From the NCBI GenBank assembly GCA_964526635.1, contig CAZGLR010000144.1:1-7327 (forward strand): a DNA stretch of 7,327 nt. The letters are read 5' to 3'. Under the pieces are notes generated by a model, which saw only the letters and a list, made by a program, of their open reading frames with translations, was not told the DNA's origin and made no database searches. Of the stretch, positions 1 through 5,956 are shown one piece after another. Source of the stretch: CAZGLR01 sp964526635 (lineage in GTDB: Bacteria > Zixibacteria > MSB-5A5 > GN15 > JAAZOE01). How positions within the stretch are numbered: the stretch's first letter is position 1; the number at the start of each line of letters is the position of its first letter. A program made the position numbers and the translations under genes.

Positions 1-1
1 T

Positions 2-733
2 GATATCGTGGCGTTTACGTCAAATCCTGAAGTATTTGTCACGCGGGCCCTGGCTCCGGCCAAGGTAGTGACGATCGACGTCTTCAGTAATGACAGGGCC
101 ATGACTGTGGCCGTTGAGGATGATAAGCTCTCGCTGGCCATCGGCAAAAACGGTCAAAATGCCCGTCTGGCCTCGCGGCTCACCGGCTGGAAAATCAATA
201 TCATGTCGGAAACCGATTATAGTGTCATGAAACGGCATGAGGCCGAACTGATGGTGCCGATTGGAAAACTGAGCGGGATCGGCGATGTTCTTGAAGAGCG
301 GCTGGTGGAAGCGGATATAACGACCGTGCAGGATCTCGCAACGGCTGATATGGATGACCTTCTGGAAATAGAGGGAATCGGCGAAAAAACCGCCGAACGC
401 CTGATGGAAAAAGCACACGAATTCGTACAGGAGCTTGAAGAAAAACGGCGCCTTGAAGAAGCTGAGGCTGCCGCAGCCGAGGAAGAAGAAGACGCAGTAG
501 AAGATGAAGACGAAGATTCTGCTGCTGAATCTGACAGCGAAGAAACTGCCAAACAGGAGTCCGAATCAGATAAAAGAAGAGGTTCCGAGTTGTTCGAGGA
601 AGCAGCGGAAGAAGAAGAAGAAGAAGAAGAAGAAGACGACGAAGGTAATATCGCTGCTGAAGATGATCAGAGCGAAGCCGATGAGACGGAAGACGCAGAA
701 GACGAAGTCAAGCGGGAAACAGAAAATCAATAA
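2..733 (+). CDS. nusA: Transcription termination/antitermination factor NusA, C-terminal part (5' end outside window)
   Basis: NusA binds RNA polymerase and nascent RNA and modulates pausing, termination and antitermination. The frame is open from the left edge. The GTG at 8 is not a start: the codons around it read D-I-V, matching the conserved 'IDIV' that leads into the second KH domain, so the gene begins upstream. Visible domains, counting from base 2, are KH2 with the GxxG loop GKNG at residues 48-51 followed by QNARLAS; one helix-hairpin-helix domain at about residues 88-143 (motifs KLSGIG and EIEGIGEKTAERL), equivalent to one acidic-repeat domain of E. coli NusA; and a Glu/Asp/Ser-rich, probably disordered tail of about 100 residues with nine consecutive Glu. 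E. coli NusA has two such repeat domains; here the second is replaced by the tail. The stop is TAA. Identity is very secure; the function of the tail is unknown. Confidence 0.96.
   Translation, partial: DIVAFTSNPEVFVTRALAPAKVVTIDVFSNDRAMTVAVEDDKLSLAIGKNGQNARLASRLTGWKINIMSETDYSVMKRHEAELMVPIGKLSGIGDVLEERLVEADITTVQDLATADMDDLLEIEGIGEKTAERLMEKAHEFVQELEEKRRLEEAEAAAAEEEEDAVEDEDEDSAAESDSEETAKQESESDKRRGSELFEEAAEEEEEEEEEDDEGNIAAEDDQSEADETEDAEDEVKRETENQ
608..634 (+). repeat. (GAA)9 trinucleotide run encoding poly-Glu in the NusA tail
   Basis: Nine perfect GAA codons in succession encode nine Glu, followed by two GAC codons for Asp. The run sits inside a wider purine-rich stretch (about 434-725) of GAA, GAG, GAC and GAT codons. 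Perfect triplet runs can expand or contract by slippage without breaking the frame, so tail length may vary between strains. The use of one synonymous codon throughout, although GAG occurs elsewhere in the tail, is what makes it a DNA-level repeat as well as a protein one. Confidence 0.9.
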
Positions 734-793
734 CGTGCGAATGTGTCAGGGAAGATCAGTCGCAGCGATGGCGCAACGCGAGAAGTTGATAGC

Positions 794-798
794 GGAGG
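794..798 (+). promoter_or_regulatory. Ribosome binding site of infB (GGAGG)
   Basis: A strong Shine-Dalgarno core GGAGG lies five bases upstream of the TTG at 804. It decides the unusual start codon: no ATG or GTG is positioned to give the conserved IF2N N-terminus. Confidence 0.85.
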
Positions 799-803
799 AA
801 TAG

Positions 804-3389
804 TTGGCTAAAAAGGCAGAAAAAATACGCATTTACGATATTGCCAAGAAATACAATATCTCCAGCGATGCCCTGCTGAAGGTATTGCGCGGTCTGGGCT
901 TCACGGTCAAGTCGCATATGTCGGTGGCTTCGGAAGATATGCTTGAGGCCATCGAGGATAAGTTTAAGCGCGAGATCGAGGAAGTCAAAAAAGACGACGA
1001 AGCCCGTAAGCAGAAGCTTCAGGAGCTGGAAGCACAGAAGCGCCGCGAAGAAGCCAAGAAGGCAGCCCTGCGCCGTAAGGCCGAAGCGATGGCCAAGAAG
1101 AAGAAACTGGCGGCAGAGATGAAAGCCAGGGAACTGGCCAAGAAAAAGATGGAAGAAGAAAAAGCGGCTCCTGCCGGGACTGTCACCGCTGAACAGCAGC
1201 CAGTCAAAGCCCCGGAAACCAAAGAGCCCGCCAGAAGACCTGCTGCCGGAAACGTCGGACCACAATCGGCGCCGCCCCGGGCCGCTGGACCAAGAACCGA
1301 AAAACAAACGGCCAGAACCGCTCCGCCACCGCCACCTCAGGCCAAAACCGAAGCTGTCAAAAAGGCCGAGGTCAAGGCCGACAAGGCCAAAAGGCAGGAG
1401 CCACAGCAGCCGAATATGGCTCGGCAGGCCGCTAAAATAGAGAAGAAATTACAGGCCAGTACGGCTACCGGCAAGGGACCGAAGCGCAAGAAAAAACGCG
1501 GCAAAAAGAAAAAAGAAGAGCCGGTCGTCGACAAGCAGGCGGTGAAGCTGTCGTTCAAGGCGACTATGGCGCAAATGGACGGCGCGAAAAAGCACAAGCG
1601 CCACAAACGCCGCAGTCAGGAAGATGGTGAAATTGACGAAGGCGCTCCGACCATCGAAGTCTCCGAATTCATGACTATCTCGGAACTGGCCAAACAGCTT
1701 GACAAGAAGCCCGCCGAACTGGTTGCCAAATGCTTCGAACTGGGTGTAATGGCCACCATTAATCAACGGCTGGATATGGATACGATCGAAACGCTGGCGC
1801 TGGAATTCGGCTATAATGTCAAACCGCGTGAAGAGGTCGGCATCGAGGTGATCGAATCCGAAGATGAGAAGAATCTCGTCCCTCGCGCCCCGGTGGTGAC
1901 GATCATGGGCCATGTCGATCATGGCAAGACCACCCTGCTGGATTTCCTTCGTGAGTCGGATATTGTCGCCGGCGAGTCAGGCAAAATCACGCAACATATC
2001 GGTGCCTATGAAATCCAATGGAGCGATGGTAAAATCACGGTTTTGGATACGCCCGGTCATGAGGCGTTTTCCGCCATGCGAGCCCGCGGCGCCCAGGTAA
2101 CCGATATTGTGGTGCTGGTCGTATCGGCTGTCGAAGCTGTTATGCCGCAGACAGTCGAGGCAATCAATCATGCTCAGGCGGCCGAAGTACCGATAATCGT
2201 CGCTATCAATAAAATGGACCTGCCTAATGCGCATCCTGATGCCATCAGGCAGCAATTGACCAAGTATAAACTGGTCGATGAAGAATGGGGCGGCAAAACC
2301 ATCATGGTCGAGATATCGGCAAAAACAGGTACCGGTATCGACAAATTGCTTGAAATGGTTTTGCTGCAGGCCGAAATCCTCGAACTCAAGTCTGATCCGG
2401 ATATCAGAGCCCATGGGACTATTGTTGAGTCTCGACTCGAGAAGGGTCGTGGTTCAGTGGCCACCATTCTGGTCCAGAAGGGTACTTTGCATATCAGTGA
2501 TCCATTCGTGGCCGGCAGTTATCATGGCCGCGTCCGCGCCATGCTTGATGATCGCGGAAACGATGTCAAGTCGGCGGGGCCCTCGGTCCCGGTTCAAGTT
2601 ACCGGTTTGTCCGGTGTGCCGCTGGCGGGCGACTCCTTTATGGTTACCGCCGATGAAACCGAAGCCCGTACCATCTCGATCAGGCGCCAGCAGATCAGGC
2701 GCGAGTACGATATCCGCCGGTCGGCCCCGACGACACTCGAATCTGTGTACGAGCGGATCAAAGACGGCCAGGTCAGCGACCTTAAGATAATTATCAAGGG
2801 TGATGTGGCCGGCTCGGTCGAAGCGCTCAGCGATATGCTCAGCAGTATCGGCAACGAAGAAGTTCGGGTGAATATTATCCATACCGGTGTCGGTGCCGTC
2901 GTAGAATCCGACGTCGATCTGGCCGTCGCATCCGACGCTATCATTGTCGGATTTCATGTCACCACTGATCCCCGGGCGCGGGCCAGGGCGATCAAGGAAA
3001 AAATTGACATCCGGACATATTCGGTCATTTACGAAGTTAAAGAAGATATTACCCATGCTGTCGAGGGGTTGCTGCGGCCCGAGATGGTCGAACGATGGAT
3101 CGGCAACGTCGAGGTGCGACAGCCGTTCCGCGTCCCCAAAATCGGCGTTATCTCCGGTTCCTACGTACAACAGGGTGTTGTCAAAGCCGGCAGCAAAGTG
3201 CGGGTCAGTCGGAATGGCATTGTCATTCATGATGGGACGATCTCGTCGCTCAAACGCTTCAAAGATGACGTTAAGGAAGTCGCCGCGGGGTATGAATGCG
3301 GAATTGGAATAGAGAATTTTGATGATATCAAGGAAGGCGATCAGTTCGAAGTTTATGAACTCGTTGCCACCGAACGAAAGCTCGTGTAA
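804..3389 (+). CDS. infB: Translation initiation factor IF2
   Basis: IF2 is the GTPase that brings fMet-tRNA to the 30S subunit and promotes 50S joining. The 861-residue product starts at TTG, supported by GGAGG five bases upstream and by an N-terminus (AKKAEKIRIYDIAKKYN) that opens an IF2N domain at about residues 6-57. A charged helix (about 60-125), an Ala/Pro/Lys linker (about 125-225), Lys/Arg clusters at 227-239 and 262-270, and a second IF2N domain (285-340) follow. The G domain has G1 GHVDHGKT 369-376, switch I with ITQHIGAY ending at 402, G3 DTPGH 415-419, G4 NKMD 469-472 and G5 SAK 505-507. The rest matches IF2 domains II-IV, ending in the typical GYECGIGIENF motif. Odd points are Lys394 where GGITQ is usual, and VEA at 443-445 where DDG is usual. 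All GTPase motifs are intact, so it should be functional. Confidence 0.97.
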   Translation: MAKKAEKIRIYDIAKKYNISSDALLKVLRGLGFTVKSHMSVASEDMLEAIEDKFKREIEEVKKDDEARKQKLQELEAQKRREEAKKAALRRKAEAMAKKKKLAAEMKARELAKKKMEEEKAAPAGTVTAEQQPVKAPETKEPARRPAAGNVGPQSAPPRAAGPRTEKQTARTAPPPPPQAKTEAVKKAEVKADKAKRQEPQQPNMARQAAKIEKKLQASTATGKGPKRKKKRGKKKKEEPVVDKQAVKLSFKATMAQMDGAKKHKRHKRRSQEDGEIDEGAPTIEVSEFMTISELAKQLDKKPAELVAKCFELGVMATINQRLDMDTIETLALEFGYNVKPREEVGIEVIESEDEKNLVPRAPVVTIMGHVDHGKTTLLDFLRESDIVAGESGKITQHIGAYEIQWSDGKITVLDTPGHEAFSAMRARGAQVTDIVVLVVSAVEAVMPQTVEAINHAQAAEVPIIVAINKMDLPNAHPDAIRQQLTKYKLVDEEWGGKTIMVEISAKTGTGIDKLLEMVLLQAEILELKSDPDIRAHGTIVESRLEKGRGSVATILVQKGTLHISDPFVAGSYHGRVRAMLDDRGNDVKSAGPSVPVQVTGLSGVPLAGDSFMVTADETEARTISIRRQQIRREYDIRRSAPTTLESVYERIKDGQVSDLKIIIKGDVAGSVEALSDMLSSIGNEEVRVNIIHTGVGAVVESDVDLAVASDAIIVGFHVTTDPRARARAIKEKIDIRTYSVIYEVKEDITHAVEGLLRPEMVERWIGNVEVRQPFRVPKIGVISGSYVQQGVVKAGSKVRVSRNGIVIHDGTISSLKRFKDDVKEVAAGYECGIGIENFDDIKEGDQFEVYELVATERKLV

Positions 3390-3390
3390 C

Positions 3391-3672
3391 GTGGTAGTCG
3401 GCAGGTTATTGTTGATCATACACATTCCCGCGGCCCGGTCACTGAAGGATAAGCGGCGCGTCGTTAAATCGCTGATTTCCCGAATTCAAAACCAGCATCA
3501 CGTCGCTATCGCTGAAGTTGGGGATAATGACAAATGGCAGGTAGCGCAAATCGGCGCCGCGGTCGTGTCCAATTCGGCCGACCATGCCGACCGCATGCTG
3601 GCTAAGATCGTATTGATGGTCCAGCGGGAACCGGAGCTAATATTGACTGACTACGAGACGGAGTTGTCCTGA
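3391..3672 (+). CDS. ylxP: DUF503 family protein (YlxP-like)
   Basis: A 93-residue protein of the DUF503 family, whose biochemical role I cannot state. The recognisable parts are the N-terminus VVGRLLLIIHIP, the signature SLKDKRRVVKSL, the stretch AEVGDNDKWQ and the ending DYETELS. The chosen start is the GTG at 3391, which gives the family's usual MVVG opening. The frame is open further upstream to an ATG at 3319, but that would add 24 residues translated from the end of infB in another frame and resembles no family member. Only one base separates this GTG from the infB stop and no strong Shine-Dalgarno is visible, so translation is probably coupled to infB. Its stop overlaps the rbfA start (TGATG). 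Its place between infB and rbfA is the usual one for this family and suggests a role linked to ribosome assembly; that role is inference. Confidence 0.9.
   Translation: MVVGRLLLIIHIPAARSLKDKRRVVKSLISRIQNQHHVAIAEVGDNDKWQVAQIGAAVVSNSADHADRMLAKIVLMVQREPELILTDYETELS
3660..3663 (+). promoter_or_regulatory. Ribosome binding site of rbfA (GGAG)
   Basis: GGAG lies within the last codons of the DUF503 gene, eight bases before the ATG at 3672. Together with the TGATG stop-start overlap it supports that start. Confidence 0.6.
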
Positions 3673-4067
3673 TGCGTTCCTTCAAACGCTCACAACGGGT
3701 GGCTGATCAAATTAAACGCGATGTCGCCGAGATTATCGCCGATCGTCTGCGCGATTCCCGGGCGCTGCTGATTACGGTCAGTACCGTCGAAGTGACCAAT
3801 GATTTGCGCTACGCCAAGGTATATTACACCGTATTCGGCGAACAGGATAATATTGAACTCGCCCGCGACTTTTTCAGCCGTATGGGTAAGACGATAACGG
3901 TTGACCTCGCCCGGCGGCTGCATATACGCCGTATGCCGGAACTCACGTTTATTTACGACACTTCTCTGGTAGAGGGACTGCGCGTGACCTCGCTGATTGA
4001 TAAAGTTGCCTCCCAGAATACAGATACAGATGATGACGATGACGACGATAATGAAACAGATAATTGA
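3672..4067 (+). CDS. rbfA: 30S ribosome-binding factor RbfA
   Basis: RbfA is a small KH-fold protein that binds immature 30S subunits and helps form the 5' end helix of 16S rRNA. The 131-residue product shows the family pattern: basic N-terminus with RVADQIKRDVAEII, the strand VEVTNDLRYAKVYYTVFG, and the conserved C-terminal block LHIRRMPELTFIYDTS followed by a short helix. The start is the ATG of the TGATG overlap, with GGAG eight bases upstream. After about residue 115 the protein ends in an acidic tail with seven consecutive Asp, which is outside the conserved fold and lengthens the protein slightly beyond a minimal RbfA. The coding sequence of this tail contains the start of the next gene, with a 17-base overlap. 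Identity is secure. Confidence 0.95.
   Translation: MRSFKRSQRVADQIKRDVAEIIADRLRDSRALLITVSTVEVTNDLRYAKVYYTVFGEQDNIELARDFFSRMGKTITVDLARRLHIRRMPELTFIYDTSLVEGLRVTSLIDKVASQNTDTDDDDDDDNETDN
4030..4050 (+). repeat. Asp-codon run in rbfA carrying several out-of-frame ATGs ahead of nrnA
   Basis: The GAT/GAC codons of the RbfA Asp tail read, one base on, as ATG ATG ACG ATG ACG ACG ATA, directly followed by the ATG at 4051. Three further in-frame ATGs (4030, 4033, 4039) therefore precede the chosen nrnA start. None has a clear Shine-Dalgarno. Confidence 0.7.
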
Positions 4068-5031
4068 TACGCTTGCTGCTGCATCGCATGTCCTTATAAC
4101 CGGCCATNNNNNNNNNNATATGAATCCCGATGGCGATTCACTCGGCTCCCAGTTTGCCGTGGCCGCTTATCTCCAGACGCAGGGTGTATCCTGTACCTGT
4201 GTCAATGACGGCACCATCCCCGATAAATATCGCTTTTTGCCCCTGGCCCGGCAGTCCCGAAATATCGCCGACGCGGCCGATCTTACCCCTGACATGTTCG
4301 ATGTCGTCGTTACGATGGAGTGTTCCAACTTCGATCGTATTGGCGAGGTCAAGCGACTGGTTTCCAACACCGCGACGATCATCAACATCGACCACCATCA
4401 GGATAATGTCGAATTTGGCGCTCTCAACTGGAAAGAAGCCGCCGCTGCCGCAGTGGGCGAAATGGTCTACGATCTGTTCGTCGCCGCCGGGATTACTATT
4501 ACACCCGATATGGCCACCAATCTCTATACGGCCATCCTGACCGATACCGGTCGTTTTCATTACAGCAATACGACGCCGAAATGTATGCATGCCGCGGCTG
4601 ATTTGATGGGTTTCGGGGCCAATCCCGAAATAATTACCGAAGAAGTATATTTCAAAGAAAGTATCGCCCGGCTGCGTCTGACCGGTCTGGTGTTAGCCGG
4701 CATGGAATACCTGTGCGATAATCGACTGTGCCTGATGACTATCGACCGTGATATGATTGCCCGGACGGCGGCCGATAACGGCGATACCGACGGCCTGATC
4801 AGCAACACCCTGAAGGCCGACTCGGTTGAAGTCGGCGTCTTGTTTACTGAAGTCGACGAGACGACGACCAAAGTGTCTTTCCGTTCACGTACCGATTTCG
4901 ACGTCGCGGCACTGGCCGCGCGCTTTGGCGGGGGGGGGCATACCAAAGCCTCAGGTGTGACCATTGCACAACCATTGCCGGCAACCCGTGAGACAATCGT
5001 CACGACCCTCAAGGAGACGCTCTGTGGCTGA
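4051..5031 (+). CDS. nrnA: DHH/DHHA1 phosphoesterase, NrnA-like (oligoribonuclease / pAp phosphatase); interrupted by a 10-N gap
   Basis: Members of this family hydrolyse short RNA oligonucleotides and 3'-phosphoadenosine 5'-phosphate using two Mn ions. Numbering with the gap retained, the 326-residue frame shows motif I NPDGD at 25-29, motif II MECSNFDRIG with Glu90, the DHH triad 114-116 in NIDHHQD, motif IV DTG 165-167 in LTDTGRFHYSNT, and the C-terminal DHHA1 substrate motif FGGGGHTKASG. Ten Ns at 4108-4117 fall between GH and MNPDGD. Removing them together with a duplicated AT restores GHMNPDGD, so the true protein is probably 322 residues. ATG 4051 was chosen because the protein then begins at the usual distance from motif I; it overlaps rbfA by 17 bases. 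Glu90 stands where several relatives, such as the B. subtilis enzyme, have a metal-binding Asp. Which substrate is preferred cannot be told from sequence. Confidence 0.9.
   Translation: MKQIIDTLAAASHVLITGHXXXXMNPDGDSLGSQFAVAAYLQTQGVSCTCVNDGTIPDKYRFLPLARQSRNIADAADLTPDMFDVVVTMECSNFDRIGEVKRLVSNTATIINIDHHQDNVEFGALNWKEAAAAAVGEMVYDLFVAAGITITPDMATNLYTAILTDTGRFHYSNTTPKCMHAAADLMGFGANPEIITEEVYFKESIARLRLTGLVLAGMEYLCDNRLCLMTIDRDMIARTAADNGDTDGLISNTLKADSVEVGVLFTEVDETTTKVSFRSRTDFDVAALAARFGGGGHTKASGVTIAQPLPATRETIVTTLKETLCG
4108..4117. other. Assembly gap (10 Ns)
   Basis: Exactly ten Ns, a common fixed-size scaffold gap. The left contig ends ...GGCCAT and the right begins ATATGAAT, so both share AT at the join. 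The gap splits the conserved H-x-NPDGD motif of the DHH phosphoesterase. It is very likely a join of overlapping contig ends rather than missing sequence. Confidence 0.95.
4930..4938 (+). repeat. Nine-G homopolymer in the nrnA DHHA1 motif
   Basis: Nine consecutive G encode three of the four glycines in FGGGGH. The number of glycines matches the family motif, so the frame is correct as written. Such a run is a likely spot for sequencing or replication slippage. Confidence 0.85.
5011..5016 (+). promoter_or_regulatory. Ribosome binding site of truB (AAGGAG)
   Basis: AAGGAG near the 3' end of nrnA lies seven bases before the GTG at 5024 and selects that start over an ATG at 4964 that would add 20 non-homologous residues. 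Confidence 0.8.
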
Positions 5032-5956
5032 GTATCATGGTTTGCTTCCGGTCTTCAAGCCTGCCGGGATGACGAGTCATGATGTCATCTACCGGCTGCG
5101 AAAGATTTTCGACCAGCAGAAAATCGGCCATACCGGTACCTTGGATCCGATGGCGCAGGGACTGCTGATTATCCTGCTTGGCAAGGCGACCAAGTTAACG
5201 CGGTTTTTCAGCGACTGGGACAAGGCCTACGATGCCCAGATTTCGTTGGGGTACACCTCGGACACTCTCGATGCCGATGGCGAACTGACTCCGGCCGGAC
5301 CGGTCCGTGATTTTAGCGAAACCGAATTGAATGGCGTCATTGAGCCGCTCGTGGGGCGGATTCGTCAGCGGGTGCCGTTGTATTCCGCGGTGAAAAAAAA
5401 CGGTAAGGAGCTGTACAAGTATGCCCGCCAGGGTAAAGCGGTCGAACAGCCGGAGCGCGAGGTCGATGTCTATTCGATGGTGATCAGGGAGATATCACTG
5501 CCGTTCCTCATGCTTTCCGTCGAGTGTTCCAAAGGAACTTACATTCGGGCGCTGGCCGATGAAATCGGCGCCGCCCTCGGCTGCGGAGGCTACTTGTCAG
5601 CGTTGACCCGGACGGCTTCGGGACGATTCACTATAGACCAGGCCCGAACGCTGGATGATTTGCAGGAAGCGTGTGAACACGGGACCCTGCAGAATTGTCT
5701 GAGTCCGATTGAAGACATTCTTGATTTTCCTGTCGTTCAGGTAAGCGACAAAATGGCCAGCCAGGTGCCCTATGGAAGCGTACCGTGCGCCGATGACGTT
5801 GTAGATCTGACCGCCGCCTTCGAATCCGGGCAGTATATCAGCATGGCCAATCGCAAGGGAGATATTCTCGCTATCGGCAAATCATGCTGCAGCGCCTATG
5901 AGCTGTCGAGCCGGGAAACTCAGGAGTTTTTTTCGTACGTGAGGGTATTGATCTGA
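5024..5956 (+). CDS. truB: tRNA pseudouridine(55) synthase TruB
   Basis: TruB converts uridine 55 in the T-loop of tRNAs to pseudouridine and also acts as a tRNA folding chaperone. The 310-residue product (E. coli TruB has 314) begins at GTG with AAGGAG seven bases upstream, giving the family opening LLPVFKPAGMTSHDV. The catalytic motif GHTGTLDP has its nucleophile at Asp41. Other family blocks are LGYTSDTLDADGE, the PLYSAVKKNGKELYKYARQG segment with the active-site Tyr120, and GTYIRALADEIG with Tyr173 and Arg175, followed by YLSALTRTASGRF. The last roughly 70 residues form a TruB-type C-terminal domain that is weakly conserved. The gene overlaps the nrnA stop by eight bases and its own TGA overlaps the proposed ribF start. 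Identity is secure. Confidence 0.96.
   Translation: MAEYHGLLPVFKPAGMTSHDVIYRLRKIFDQQKIGHTGTLDPMAQGLLIILLGKATKLTRFFSDWDKAYDAQISLGYTSDTLDADGELTPAGPVRDFSETELNGVIEPLVGRIRQRVPLYSAVKKNGKELYKYARQGKAVEQPEREVDVYSMVIREISLPFLMLSVECSKGTYIRALADEIGAALGCGGYLSALTRTASGRFTIDQARTLDDLQEACEHGTLQNCLSPIEDILDFPVVQVSDKMASQVPYGSVPCADDVVDLTAAFESGQYISMANRKGDILAIGKSCCSAYELSSRETQEFFSYVRVLI
5941..5945 (+). promoter_or_regulatory. Possible ribosome binding site of ribF (GAGGG)
   Basis: GAGGG within the last codons of truB lies seven bases before the CTG at 5953. It is the best-placed Shine-Dalgarno-like sequence for ribF, which has no ATG upstream of its catalytic motif. Confidence 0.5.

Noticed and set aside
8..10. GTG as a start codon for the first gene
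   Set aside because: The codons before it (Asp-Ile) and the sequence after it continue the conserved NusA IDIV segment, so the gene is cut by the window edge rather than starting here.
504..803. Plus-strand frame encoding a poly-Lys stretch
   Set aside because: It is the shifted reading of the NusA GAA/GAG tail (AAG/AAA in another frame) and lacks homology; only its last 20 codons lie outside nusA.
756..1307. Minus-strand Phe/Leu-rich frame resembling a membrane protein
   Set aside because: It is the complement of the Lys/Glu-rich IF2 linker; hydrophobic composition is a by-product of AAG/GAA codons read backwards.
3319..3390. ATG at 3319 as start of the DUF503 gene
   Set aside because: It would add 24 residues read from infB in another frame; the GTG at 3391 gives the family's standard N-terminus.
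2454..3425. Long open frame on the minus strand (about 323 codons) opposite the 3' half of infB
   Set aside because: It lies fully antisense to conserved IF2 codons, has no recognisable domain, and is explained by codon bias of the plus-strand gene.
5393..5401. A8 run followed by C in truB, resembling a slippery frameshift site
   Set aside because: The reading frame continues through conserved TruB sequence (AVKKNGKELY) with no downstream structure or alternative product; no reason to propose programmed frameshifting.
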